A stretch of 64,000 bases of DNA from an uncultured Acetobacteroides sp. (lineage in GTDB: Bacteria > Bacteroidota > Bacteroidia > Bacteroidales > ZOR0009): positions 3,038,001 to 3,102,000 of the forward strand of contig NZ_OY782755.1 of NCBI RefSeq assembly GCF_963678165.1, written 5' to 3'. Shown here piece after piece: positions 7,565-16,223 of this stretch. Numbering within the stretch: the first letter of the stretch is position 1; each line of letters opens with the position of its first letter. The notes under the pieces were generated by a model. The model did no database searches. It worked only from the letters and a program-made list of their open reading frames with translations, and was not told where the DNA came from. A program made the translations under genes and the position numbers.

Positions 7565-8755
7565 CTAGTAGTAGAACCTCACGCCGAAGCCCAGCGTAAA
7601 GTGGTTCATCCACAGCTTCTGGGTTTGCTCATCCGAAGGAGCCATCTTGTCGGTTACCTCCAGGCGGCCAAGCGCCAGCCCGCCGTTAAGGCCAACCCCA
7701 ACATACTGGTGCACCTTATACTCCAAGCTCAGCCCAAGCTTCGCCCCCAGACCGCTAGCCGAGATGCTGTTCGAAACGCCGGTCTCGAAGGTATCGGAGG
7801 TAAACACCTTCTGGTCGTCGGTATACTTGAGGTACCCCCCCGAAACCGACAGGATGGACGAGAAGCGCCCCTTGAACATCAGGTTACGGGCATAGAATGC
7901 GGGGCCAACGTATAGGATGTGAATCTGATCGGACAGGTGGCGGGGGGCCGTGTTCGGATCTTCGCTGGTAATGGTTGCCGACTTCTTCGCCGACGTAAAG
8001 CTCGATACCGACACCCCAGCCCCGTAGAAGGGCGTAAAGAAGTAGCCGAGCTCGCCCGATAGGGCGGTACCCTTGGTGAGGCTCTCCTTGTAGTCCTTCT
8101 CCGAAGGAAGAACGTTGTTGTAGCTGTTGCCGAACATCTTTGCCGTACCGTAGCTTACCGCCGCGTAGTACTTCGACTTGGGGAGCATGGTCTCATCCTC
8201 CGTAAGGTAGAAGTCGTTTTCATCGGGTTCCTGCTCCATGCCCGGGGTGATGAGCTCCAGGATCGAGCGCTTGATCTCCTTCTCGGGCGATGGCTTAGTA
8301 TCGGTGGAGGGGATTGGAGCGCCCTCGTACACCATTGTTACCGCCGAGTCCTTCAGCGACATCCCCTTTAGCCAGAAGCGGAAGAAGGCCGGATCCTTCT
8401 CGTTCACCCAGTAGTCCTTGTAGGAGATCACCAGCCCCTTCTTGGGGTTCGACCAACCCTTTTCCACGATCATCGGCCTGTAGCGAAGCGCCTTCAGCTC
8501 CTTGTAGAGCGAGCTATCTACCCGGTACAGCGAGGCCACCTGCTTGTCCGGCACCGCCGTAACAATGCTGCCCTCGTTCTGCAGCTGAGCGTCGGAGTAG
8601 ATGTACGAGCTCCTTGATTTTTCGATGTAGACGGTATCCTTCTTACTCATCTTGTAGTTCGGATTCCTATAAACCTTAGTGGTGGTTACGCACGATACAG
8701 CCATCCCTCCCACTAGTAAGATAACAACAACCTTTCTCATTATTCCCTTAATCAT
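7565..8755 (-). CDS. Surface lipoprotein with a C-terminal beta-barrel-like domain
   Basis: The 396-residue protein begins with a basic start and a hydrophobic run ending in a lipobox (GGMAVSC), so it is probably lipidated. The last 200 residues show alternating hydrophobic strands and Gly-rich turns (SGELGYFFTPFYGAGVSV, YVGVGLNGGLALG), and the C-terminus ends in FGVRFYY, the aromatic ending of outer-membrane barrels. The middle has charged, less ordered sequence. A lipobox together with a barrel is unusual; the hydrophobic start could instead be an ordinary signal peptide. I do not recognise a named family. Confidence 0.6.
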   Translation of the reverse strand: MIKGIMRKVVVILLVGGMAVSCVTTTKVYRNPNYKMSKKDTVYIEKSRSSYIYSDAQLQNEGSIVTAVPDKQVASLYRVDSSLYKELKALRYRPMIVEKGWSNPKKGLVISYKDYWVNEKDPAFFRFWLKGMSLKDSAVTMVYEGAPIPSTDTKPSPEKEIKRSILELITPGMEQEPDENDFYLTEDETMLPKSKYYAAVSYGTAKMFGNSYNNVLPSEKDYKESLTKGTALSGELGYFFTPFYGAGVSVSSFTSAKKSATITSEDPNTAPRHLSDQIHILYVGPAFYARNLMFKGRFSSILSVSGGYLKYTDDQKVFTSDTFETGVSNSISASGLGAKLGLSLEYKVHQYVGVGLNGGLALGRLEVTDKMAPSDEQTQKLWMNHFTLGFGVRFYY

Positions 8756-8852
8756 TTATGGTTCTAAAGATGTCCACCTTAATTTTAATATGCAAGATGC
8801 AGAGTTAACTTTTCCTTGCTATTTTTGATGATTCATAGAATTAAGCGACAAG

Positions 8853-9581
8853 ATGAACGTATCGAAGCTCTGCCTGCTGGTTGCCATGCCCGCCGAGGCA
8901 AAACCTTTAATCCAGCACTTCAACCTAGTACCGCAGGACGGCTACTTCGGCAAGCTGCCGCCCCTTGCCTACACCGGCCGCTACAGGAACATCGACATGC
9001 TGGTGGTGGTAAACGGCCAAGACCCACAGCACAAGGTCGATTTGGTGGGAACCCAACCCGCAACGCTGGCCGCGCAGGTGGCCATCGAGCGGTTTACCCC
9101 CGACCTAATCATCAACGCTGGAACAGCCGGGGCCTTTGCCCGCAACGGCTCGCGCATCGGCGACGTATACCTCAGCCACCAGCACTTCGTATTCCACGAC
9201 CGCCGCATCCCCATCCCTGGATGGGACACCTACGGCGCTGGCCTCTACCCATCGTTCGACACCACCACCTTGGCTGCGGCGCTGGGCTACAAGCAGGGGA
9301 TCGTCACCACCGGGAACTCGCTGGACATGCCCCCTATCGACGAGCAAACCATCACCCAGCTAGGCGGAGAGGTAAAGGACATGGAGGCCGCAGCCCTTGC
9401 CTGGGTCGCCTCGCTCCACGGCATTCCCTTCTTCAGCGTTAAGTCGATTACCGACCTGATGGACTCCGAGAAGACCACCCAGGAGGAGTTCCTGGAGAAC
9501 CTCCACGCCGCCTCCGAGGCCCTAAAGGATGCCTGCTTCGCCATTATCGACCACATTGCCGAGGGAGGATTAGAGCGCTGA
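8853..9581 (+). CDS. 5'-methylthioadenosine/S-adenosylhomocysteine nucleosidase family protein
   Basis: This 242-residue protein has the nucleoside phosphorylase (PNP/UDP type 1) fold signs: LLVAMPAEAKPL at the start, INAGTAGAF as the phosphate/ribose loop, KDMEAAALAW as the nucleoside-binding segment and a KSITDLMD strand carrying the catalytic Asp. Members cleave adenine from methylthioadenosine or S-adenosylhomocysteine, salvaging methionine and purine. Futalosine hydrolase is a related alternative. A -7 box (TATTTTTG, 8820-8827) lies 26 bases before the ATG. It appears to be a single-gene unit. Confidence 0.85.
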   Translation: MNVSKLCLLVAMPAEAKPLIQHFNLVPQDGYFGKLPPLAYTGRYRNIDMLVVVNGQDPQHKVDLVGTQPATLAAQVAIERFTPDLIINAGTAGAFARNGSRIGDVYLSHQHFVFHDRRIPIPGWDTYGAGLYPSFDTTTLAAALGYKQGIVTTGNSLDMPPIDEQTITQLGGEVKDMEAAALAWVASLHGIPFFSVKSITDLMDSEKTTQEEFLENLHAASEALKDACFAIIDHIAEGGLER

Positions 9582-9670
9582 TTATACTGATGGAACCAAT
9601 CTACACGGATATTTACCACAAAGATCACCAAGGATGGCACAAAGGACTCTACGATTTCCCCAACTCTTTT

Positions 9671-9697
9671 CGTCTTGCGTCTTAAATCTTGTGTCTT
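9671..9697. repeat. Dispersed short repeat with CAAGATTTAAGAC core
   Basis: The segment is built from the units CGTCTTGCGTCTT and AAATCTTGTGTCTT. Its reverse complement shares CAAGATTTAAGAC and the flanking AAGACRCAAGACG words with 3860-3883, another spacer. It lies just before dinB. Confidence 0.5.
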
Positions 9698-9718
9698 GAT
9701 ACCTGATACTGCAACAGC

Positions 9719-10789
9719 ATGACCACCCAGCGTAAGATAATCCACATCGACATGGATGCCTTTTTTGCCTCCATCGAGCAGCGCGACACCCCCGAGCTGC
9801 AGGGCAAGGCTATTGCCGTAGGCAGCGCATCGGAGCGCGGGGTGGTGGCCACCTGCAGCTACGAGGCGCGCAAGTTTGGCGTCCACTCGGCCATGAGCAG
9901 CGTGGTGGCCAAGCGCCTCTGCCCCGACCTAATCTTCGTCCCTCCCCACTTCGACGTGTACGAGGCGGTATCGCACCAGATCATGACCATCTTCCGCGAG
10001 TTTACCGATAAGATAGAGCCGCTCTCCATCGACGAGGCCTTCCTCGACGTTACCCAGAACCTGGTGCAGCAGACCTCGGCCACCGATATCGCCAAGCTCA
10101 TAAAAAAAAGAATACTGGAGGAGACCGGGCTAACGGCTTCGGCTGGGGTATCGTTCAACAAGTTTCTGGCAAAGATTGCCTCGGACATGAATAAGCCCAA
10201 CGGCATTACCGTGGTGCGCCCCGAGGAGGCGGAGGCATTCGTAGAGAGGCTACCCATCGAGAAGTTCTACGGCATCGGCAAGGTAACGGCCGATAAGATG
10301 CACCGCTACGGCATCCATACGGGCAAGGATCTTAAGGAGCGCGAGCTGCACGAGCTAACCCGCCTCTTCGGCAAGAGCGGCCTCTTCTTCTACAGCATGG
10401 CCCGCGCCATCGACGAGCGCGAGGTGAAGGGCTCGCACATCCGCAAGTCGGTGGGCGCCGAAACCACCTTCGAGAAGGACCTCACCACCAAGTTCGAGCG
10501 CATTGCCGAGCTCTACAAGATTGAGCAGGAGGTGTTCGAGCGCGTTAAGGAGGCCAACTTTAAGGGGAAGACCATCACCCTAAAGGTGAAGTTCCATAAC
10601 TTCGAACAGATTACGCGCAGCAAAACCATCAACGGGTGGTTTACCAGCTTCGACAACATACACAAGTACGCCAAGGAGCTGCTGCTGCAAACCTATCTCG
10701 ACGATACCAAGGTGCGCCTGCTGGGCCTCTCCATCTCCAACGCCGAGGAGGAGGGCAAGGATGGCATACAGCTGACGCTGAAATTCTAA
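9719..10789 (+). CDS. dinB: DNA polymerase IV (Y family)
   Basis: A 356-residue translesion polymerase. The catalytic acidic residues are in HIDMDAFFASIE near the N-terminus and SIDEAFLDVT around residue 105. The following SAGVSFNKFLAKIAS and NGITVV segments are typical of DinB. A helix-hairpin-helix region (FYGIGKVTADKM) and the little-finger domain complete it. It copies past damaged template bases with low fidelity. No LexA-type operator was recognised upstream. The spacer before it carries a dispersed repeat, and a GC-rich palindrome follows it. Confidence 0.97.
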   Translation: MTTQRKIIHIDMDAFFASIEQRDTPELQGKAIAVGSASERGVVATCSYEARKFGVHSAMSSVVAKRLCPDLIFVPPHFDVYEAVSHQIMTIFREFTDKIEPLSIDEAFLDVTQNLVQQTSATDIAKLIKKRILEETGLTASAGVSFNKFLAKIASDMNKPNGITVVRPEEAEAFVERLPIEKFYGIGKVTADKMHRYGIHTGKDLKERELHELTRLFGKSGLFFYSMARAIDEREVKGSHIRKSVGAETTFEKDLTTKFERIAELYKIEQEVFERVKEANFKGKTITLKVKFHNFEQITRSKTINGWFTSFDNIHKYAKELLLQTYLDDTKVRLLGLSISNAEEEGKDGIQLTLKF

Positions 10790-10797
10790 AAAAGTAA

Positions 10798-10826
10798 AGC
10801 CGCACGGCCGTGCGGCTCTACAGCCC
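10798..10826. repeat. REP-like palindrome, possible terminator of dinB
   Basis: AGCCGCACGGCCGTGCGGCT is a perfect 20-base palindrome followed by CTACAGCC. It belongs to the same type as the elements at 7502 and 14516, and sits between two converging genes. Confidence 0.6.
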
Positions 10827-10834
10827 ATATCAGC

Positions 10835-11965
10835 TTACCGCTCCTTCCGCTGCGGCTTCTCCTCGCGAGGCTGCTGGCGAACCTCCCGATTCTCCCTCTG
10901 CTGCCGCTGGTCTAAAACCTTTGTCTCCCTAGAACGATCCTTGTTGAACGTTTTCACCTCGGTTCGCTGCTGGCGGATAATGGGCTGACGCTCCTCCTTC
11001 GCCTTTGGCTGGCTTAACTGCTCCTGATGGACGTTATCGAGCGTCCTCCGCTGGTTCTCGGCCTGGGAGTTGAACTGCTTTGCCTCCTCGCTATGCCGCT
11101 GCCGCGTTTGTTCGGGAGTTTCTCGGACTACCCGCGACTGAGCTGGGTTAACCTCCCGTCCGTTAGGAATCGACCTCCGAGCATCACCCCTCGAAGGTGG
11201 CTGCTGAACGCGGGGCTGGTAGATGCGCAGCTCATCATTCCTAGGCGAGAAACCGGCCTCGCCACGCGAGCGAGCCTCCGAAACCCGGTACCGCTCCACC
11301 CGCTGGCGGGTAAACCGCTCGGCATCCTCGCGCGAAATGCTGCCATTCATGATTCGGTTGTTATCAGTATGGTAATGTGTCACATTTCGGGAGTTTCGGA
11401 TGATGGTAACATTACGGGCTGGCACCTCGAGGTAGCCCCGGATATGCCTATCGCAGAAGTGCCGCTCGTTAACAAAGCACCAGGCAAAGCTGCCTATGCC
11501 CACTTCGATGTTTACCCCACCAAAGCCTCCCTGAATCGACCAGCGAACCTCCGGTGCCAGCGGCGCCCAGCCTACGTAGCCATCGCCATACCTCCAAGCG
11601 ACCCACGCAGGGCCCCATTCGTAGCCGGGCACCCAAACCCATCCAAAGCTATTGTCGAAGGCCCAACGCCCGTAGTGGTATACCGCCCAGCCATAGGGAG
11701 CGTCCGACTCGTAGGTCCATCCGTAGTCGGTATACACCCAGTAGCCATCGGAGTAGGGACGCCAGCCGTAGGATAAATCCAAGGGCTGCCACACCAGCCC
11801 GTAGTGGTTGAGCTGAATCCATCGGCCGTAGGGCGCTAAATCGTCGTAAAACTGGTTCTGCGAAATGCTCTCGTAGGGCTGTGGCGGAGAAGCAACCGTC
11901 ATCGCTGTACACGAAATACCCAAGGACCCGATGAGCAGCACAACAAGCAACGCTCCTTTCTTCAT
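10835..11965 (-). CDS. YXWGXW-rich lipoprotein (DUF6600-like)
   Basis: The protein has 376 residues. The start MKKGALLVVLLIGSLGISC is a lipoprotein signal with Cys19 as the lipid anchor. Residues about 35-150 are very rich in Trp, Tyr and Gly with repeated YG.W/W.PY motifs (YGWRPY, YGWTYES, YGWAVYHYG, FGWVWVPG), the hallmark of the DUF6600/YXWGXW family of exported proteins. The last 150 residues are charged, rich in Arg, Gln and Glu, and probably disordered. The function of the family is unknown; surface or peptidoglycan association is likely. The gene faces a tandem repeat array upstream. Confidence 0.75.
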   Translation of the reverse strand: MKKGALLVVLLIGSLGISCTAMTVASPPQPYESISQNQFYDDLAPYGRWIQLNHYGLVWQPLDLSYGWRPYSDGYWVYTDYGWTYESDAPYGWAVYHYGRWAFDNSFGWVWVPGYEWGPAWVAWRYGDGYVGWAPLAPEVRWSIQGGFGGVNIEVGIGSFAWCFVNERHFCDRHIRGYLEVPARNVTIIRNSRNVTHYHTDNNRIMNGSISREDAERFTRQRVERYRVSEARSRGEAGFSPRNDELRIYQPRVQQPPSRGDARRSIPNGREVNPAQSRVVRETPEQTRQRHSEEAKQFNSQAENQRRTLDNVHQEQLSQPKAKEERQPIIRQQRTEVKTFNKDRSRETKVLDQRQQRENREVRQQPREEKPQRKER

Positions 11966-12089
11966 ATTCTATGATTTTAGTAGTCGGTAAAGAATCCTCG
12001 TACAAATTACAGCGACGGAGTGGCGGTGTAAATAGCCCAAATCAGAATATAACAGTTCTAAGCACTAACTAAGAGTAGGCCGCCCCCTG

Positions 12090-12725
12090 CACAACCCCAT
12101 CGACCCAGTTCCGAACCTCAACGGATACGTTGCATAACCCCGTCGGATACGTTATACAACCACTCCAGATACGTTATACAACCCCAACGGATACGTTCCG
12201 AACCGCCTCAGATACGTTATACAACCACTCTGGATACGTTGCATAACCCCAACGGATACGTCCATCGACGCGCCGACCCGGTCCTGAACCCCGTCGGATA
12301 CGTTGCACAACCACTCCAGATACGTTGTACAACCCCAACGGACACGTTCCGAACCGCCTCAGATACGTTATACAACCACTCCGGATACGTTGCATAACCC
12401 CAACGGATACGTCCATCGACGCGCCGACCCGGTCCTGAACCCCGTCGGATACGTTGCACAACCACTCCAGATACGTTGTACAACCCCAACGGATACGTCC
12501 CGAACCGCCTCGGATACGTTATACAACCACTCCGGATACGTTGCATAACCCCGACGGATACGTCCATCGACGCGCCGACCCGGTTCTGAACCCCAACGAC
12601 CCGGTCCTGAACCCCGTCGGATACGTTGCACAACCACTCCCGACACGTTATACAACCCCAACGGATACGTCCCGAACCGCCTCGGATACGTTATATAACC
12701 ACTCCGGATACGTTGCACAACCCAG
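12090..12725. repeat. 22-bp tandem repeats within a 151-bp higher-order unit
   Basis: The spacer between two divergent genes is filled with about 25 units built on GGATACGTT followed by 13 variable bases (GCATAACCCC or similar). A higher-order block of 42+22+22+21+22+22 bases (151 bp) repeats: its landmark TCCATCGACG is at 12261, 12412 and 12563. The third block carries an extra 21 bases. The array is open in several frames on both strands, because the repeat period gives few stops, but no start signals or varied protein sequence support a gene. Confidence 0.9.
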
Positions 12726-12824
12726 TCGAAGCGGCTTATTACCCATCGAGAAGCTCTAAAATCTCCTAATTCTAGCAGCTTTGCCATGCGCGTGCCCTAC
12801 CTTTAGTAGGAAAAACGAGGCCCC

Positions 12825-13583
12825 ATGTACCGCAAGCAGGCCACATTCCGATTCTACGAGGAACTGAACGACTTCCTTCCGTCCGCGAAGGTGAAGGTGG
12901 CGTTTGCCTATTCCTTCAACGGCAGCCCATCGGTAAAGGATGCCGTAGAGGCCCTTGGCGTACCGCATGTGGAGGTGGATCTGATTCTGGTAAACGGGCA
13001 GTCGGCCGATTTTGCCTACCGGCTTCAGCATGGCGACTACGTATCGGTGTACCCCACCTTCGAAACGCTGGACATCTCAGGCATCACCCGCCTACGCGAA
13101 AAGCCGCTGCGCCACACCAAGCTCATCCTAGATGTACACCTAGGCAAGCTGGCCAGATACCTGCGGATGCTCGGCTTCGACACCCTTTACCGCAACGACT
13201 ACAGCGATGCGGAGATCGTCCGCCTTGCGGTTGCCGAGCGCCGCATCATCCTCACCCGCGACGTGGGGCTGCTCATGGCAAAGGCGGTAACGCACGGCTA
13301 CTGGGTGCGCAGCCAAAAGCCACAGGAGCAGGTACGGGAGGTTATGGGCCGCTTCGACCTCTACCGCCAGATCAATCCCTTTTGCCGGTGCATCCGCTGC
13401 AACGGCATGCTCGCGGAGGTACCCAAAGCGAGCATCCTCGATCGGCTTGAGCCGCTAACCAGGAGGTGCTACAGCCAATTCTACCAGTGCAGCGGCTGCG
13501 GCAACATCTACTGGGAGGGTACGCACTACGAGCGCATGCGCGACTTTATTTGCAACTTGAAGGGGGACATAAAACAGCAATAG
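12825..13583 (+). CDS. Mut7-C RNase domain protein with N-terminal ubiquitin-like domain
   Basis: A 252-residue protein. Residues about 1-85 form the Mut7-C ubiquitin-like domain (ATFRFYEELNDFLP). Residues about 95-180 form a PIN-like RNase domain with LDVHLGKLARYLRMLGFDT and RIILTRDVGLL, where conserved Asp residues would bind metal. The C-terminus has a zinc ribbon with CIRC and CSGCG pairs. Proteins of this type are thought to cleave RNA; the substrate is unknown. It is a monocistronic gene whose stop lies inside a terminator stem. Confidence 0.88.
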   Translation: MYRKQATFRFYEELNDFLPSAKVKVAFAYSFNGSPSVKDAVEALGVPHVEVDLILVNGQSADFAYRLQHGDYVSVYPTFETLDISGITRLREKPLRHTKLILDVHLGKLARYLRMLGFDTLYRNDYSDAEIVRLAVAERRIILTRDVGLLMAKAVTHGYWVRSQKPQEQVREVMGRFDLYRQINPFCRCIRCNGMLAEVPKASILDRLEPLTRRCYSQFYQCSGCGNIYWEGTHYERMRDFICNLKGDIKQQ

Positions 13584-13612
13584 CCAAAAAGGATCGTCCT
13601 CTTTGGCTATTG
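13578..13612. terminator. Bidirectional terminator, overlaps the Mut7-C stop codon
   Basis: A perfect 11-bp stem (CAATAGCCAAA with its complement, 13578-13588 and 13602-13612) has a 13-nt loop. The TAG stop is in the left arm. It also serves the converging nitroreductase gene. Confidence 0.7.
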
Positions 13613-13632
13613 TTGTATCTGTATTTGCCGAG

Positions 13633-14142
13633 CTACAACTGCTCCACGATATCCACCATACTCTTCCGGCTGCCCTTTTTCTCAGCGGTACCTGCGGGAT
13701 ACCCCAGCGGAATTATGGCAACTGGGATAAGGTTTTCGGGCAGCTTCAGCTCCTGCTGGCACAGCGCAGCATCGAAGTTGCACACCCAGCAGGTGCCCAG
13801 CCCCTGCTCGGCAGCGGCAAGACAGATATGCTCCACGGCAATGGCCACATCGATATCCATATGATCCTTCCCGTCGTTCCCCCGCTTCCACGATTGGCTG
13901 GCATCGCCACAAGCTAGGATGTAGAGCGGTGCCGATGTAAACCACTCGCGGTTGTAGCACCGCTGCAGCACCTGCCTTGCCTCGGCGGCGCTGGCAACAA
14001 AGAATCGCCAAGGCTGATAGTTTACCGCCGATGGCGCCAAACGGGCGCACTCGAGCACGTACTCCAGCTTTTCGGGTTCTACCGCCCTCCCCGAGAAAGC
14101 GCGAACGGAGCTCCGTTGCTTTACCAATTCCAGAAAGCTCAT
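13633..14142 (-). CDS. Nitroreductase family protein
   Basis: This 169-residue FMN-dependent oxidoreductase has the family's N-terminus (VKQRSSVRAFSGRAV, binding FMN phosphate), APSAVNYQPWRFFV, and the Gly-rich C-terminal segment GLGTCWVCNFD with IPLGYPAG. Members usually act as dimers and reduce quinones or nitro compounds with NAD(P)H. It is short, near the small end of the family. The physiological substrate is unknown. Confidence 0.9.
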   Translation of the reverse strand: MSFLELVKQRSSVRAFSGRAVEPEKLEYVLECARLAPSAVNYQPWRFFVASAAEARQVLQRCYNREWFTSAPLYILACGDASQSWKRGNDGKDHMDIDVAIAVEHICLAAAEQGLGTCWVCNFDAALCQQELKLPENLIPVAIIPLGYPAGTAEKKGSRKSMVDIVEQL

Positions 14143-14183
14143 CTTATAAGGGTTTAAATCAGGGATTTCGCTTTTAAAATAAC

Positions 14184-14326
14184 TGAAGTTAGACGAAGCT
14201 ACATGGAGTTAAAAGAATGGCTTGCGCCAGCCTTAGAACCCCATGTTTTCGATTATAATATGGCAATAGTTGAGCGTAAGCCCTTCTTTTAACTTCGTCT
14301 ATCTTCATCTAACTTCGTTTAACTTC
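14184..14326. repeat. MITE-like element with 45-bp inverted repeats
   Basis: A left arm (GAAGTTAGACGAAGC..GAGTTAAAAGAATGGCTT, from 14184) is repeated inverted on the right (AAGCCCTTCTTTTAACTTCGT, through 14326) around about 55 unrelated bases. A half element (CTTCGTCTAGCTTCGTTTAAC) occurs at 7531-7562. No transposase lies inside. The rest of the spacer, to 14515 and from 14595 to 14635, shows no gene. Confidence 0.6.
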
Positions 14327-14515
14327 TAATCAAGGCAACCTCGAAAATTAAAAGCGATATCCCTGGGGTTTAAATGGTTCATCCAAATTAAGTAACAAAT
14401 TACGCATGACGATAGCGTATCACCCCAAGGATTTTGCTTTTTAGGATTTACCCAGCGTTGATTGTAGGTTTTATCAGTAAATATTGGGGTAAAATGCATT
14501 TTTTATGTTTATTCC

Positions 14516-14594
14516 GAGACGCGAGCATCGCGTCTCTACCAGCCAGAATCAGCGTTGCAGGAGTAGAGACGCATTGCATGCGTATCGGTGTATT
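14516..14594. repeat. REP-like palindrome pair
   Basis: GAGACGCGA, a GCA loop, and TCGCGTCTC form a stem followed by TACCAGCC. About 35 bases on, GTAGAGACGCATTGCATGCG repeats the theme in the opposite orientation. The type matches the elements at 7502 and 10798. Confidence 0.6.
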
Positions 14595-14635
14595 GAAGGA
14601 ATTAGGTTAAGTTAAATTCCTTCGTATCCACCCTG

Positions 14636-15991
14636 CTACTCGCCTTTCTGGCTCAGCAGCCTAAGCCGATGCAGCACGTAGATAAACATGATCGGTAGCA
14701 GAATTCCCTTGCAGATGCTCGATATGGATATCGCCCACCACACCCCCGAGAGCTGCAGCGAGGTAGCCGTTAGCGCCAGCGCCAGCGGAATACGCGCCCC
14801 CGTTAGCGTTATCCCTAAGATGGAAGGGGGTAGCGTTCGTCCAATACCGGTAAAGGCCCCCGAAGAGGTAATCTCGAACACCATTAGCAGCTGCGAGAAG
14901 CCGAGAATTCGTAGGTAGATGGCTCCCTCCTTGATAGCTTCCGGCTCTGGAACAAAGAGCCCGAAGATCTCGCCGCCGAAGAAGATGAAGAGCCCTCCGA
15001 TCAGCGCTCCCCAAATCGCCATTACCCCCATGGTGTTGAAGTAGGCATGCCGTATACGCCCATGCATCTTAGCGCCGTAGTTCTGCCCCACAAAGGCGCT
15101 CAACGCCGTGGAGAACCCCTGTGCGGTATTCCACGAGATAGCCTCAATCTGCGCGCCCACGCTTTGCGCCGTAACCCCCAGATAGCCCCACTCGGCGGCA
15201 ATTCGCGCCAGGTTCATCGAGAAGAAGGCAAAGAGCGAGTTCTGCAAGCTCGCCGGGAAGCCACGCTTCAGCACCATCTTCACGAAGTACCACTGCGGCA
15301 TAACCAGTATTCTGAAGTGCTTAAACAGCCTGCGTGGACCCGTAATCTCATAGATAAAGATGAAGGTTACCACCCCCTGCGATAGCGTAGTTGCCAGAGC
15401 AGCCCCCGCTACCCCCATCTTAGGGAACCCAATCCCAAAAATCAGGAATGGGTCGAGCGCCATATTCGTAAAAAGCCCGATTAGGTTGATGAAGAACGGC
15501 ACCTTGCTCTGCCCCGTAGCGTTGTAGATGCTCGTAAAGGTTGCGTTGAGCAGGATAAACGGAGCGCTAAAGGCGATGATGCGCAGGAAGGTTACCCCTT
15601 CATGCGTAATCGGTGCGCTTAGCCCAAAGAAGCCTATAAGCGAGGGGGCGGCAGTAAAAAGAAACACCCCGTAAACCAGCGCAAGCGCAAGCGCTACCGT
15701 TAGGCTGGTTGATGCAAACGTGCGCGCCTTATCAATTAACCCTGCCCCAATTGACTGCGATACGCCTACCTCTGCCCCAATTTTGGTGTTTAGCGCAAGG
15801 GCGTTGCCCAGCCATACAAAAAAGCTGGCGGCACCAGCTGCTGCCACGGCAGCGCTACCCAAGCGCCCTAGCCAGGCAATATCCACCATGGTGTATGTCA
15901 TCTGGATAAAGGAGGTTCCCATAATAGGAAGCGCCAGCTTTACCAGCGGAGACATAATTGGACCTTTCGTAAAATCTTTAATTCGATTCAA
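14636..15991 (-). CDS. MATE family multidrug efflux transporter
   Basis: The 451-residue inner-membrane protein has about twelve hydrophobic helices in two similar halves, starting with TKGPIMSPLVKLALPIMGTSFIQMTY, a typical MATE opening, and a second half starting near VLKRGFPASLQNSLFAFF. GRLGSAAVAAAGAAS is the family's conserved helix 2. It would export cationic compounds in exchange for Na+ or H+. The gene is alone, with repeats downstream. The substrate is not predictable. Confidence 0.92.
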   Translation of the reverse strand: MNRIKDFTKGPIMSPLVKLALPIMGTSFIQMTYTMVDIAWLGRLGSAAVAAAGAASFFVWLGNALALNTKIGAEVGVSQSIGAGLIDKARTFASTSLTVALALALVYGVFLFTAAPSLIGFFGLSAPITHEGVTFLRIIAFSAPFILLNATFTSIYNATGQSKVPFFINLIGLFTNMALDPFLIFGIGFPKMGVAGAALATTLSQGVVTFIFIYEITGPRRLFKHFRILVMPQWYFVKMVLKRGFPASLQNSLFAFFSMNLARIAAEWGYLGVTAQSVGAQIEAISWNTAQGFSTALSAFVGQNYGAKMHGRIRHAYFNTMGVMAIWGALIGGLFIFFGGEIFGLFVPEPEAIKEGAIYLRILGFSQLLMVFEITSSGAFTGIGRTLPPSILGITLTGARIPLALALTATSLQLSGVWWAISISSICKGILLPIMFIYVLHRLRLLSQKGE

Positions 15992-16171
15992 AACGATTCC
16001 TTCTATTTAGTATTAACATTAAAAAATTCACAGCCAAAGCACCCCAAACCTCGGCAGCAGCGCGCAGCGCTCCCAGGTATAGGGTTAGCGTTAGACATCA
16101 TCATTGTAGTAAACTTGCACCATCGACGGAATAAAATCTCCTCCCCGGCAGCAAATGCCGTAAGACAAAGA

Positions 16172-16199
16172 GCCCGAGCTGTTGGTAATCGGCTCGGGC
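16172..16199 (-). terminator. Terminator of the LysM/binding-protein gene
   Basis: GCCCGAGC and GCTCGGGC form an 8-bp stem with a 12-nt loop. On the minus strand it is followed by TCTTTGTCTT. Confidence 0.55.
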
Positions 16200-16223
16200 A
16201 AATATTCTAGTGCTACGAATTGG

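Noticed and set aside
8816-9442. 208-codon frame overlapping the nucleosidase gene
   Set aside because: Rich in Arg, Pro and His with no pattern; the other frame has clear nucleosidase motifs.
12123-12725. CRISPR array
   Set aside because: Units are 22 bp without unique spacers of constant size, and no cas genes are nearby. The same applies to the other five arrays.
12174-12787. Long open frames on both strands within the 12.1-12.7 kb repeats
   Set aside because: They translate the 22-bp repeat unit in several frames, have no start signals and no varied sequence. A repeat without stops gives such frames by itself.
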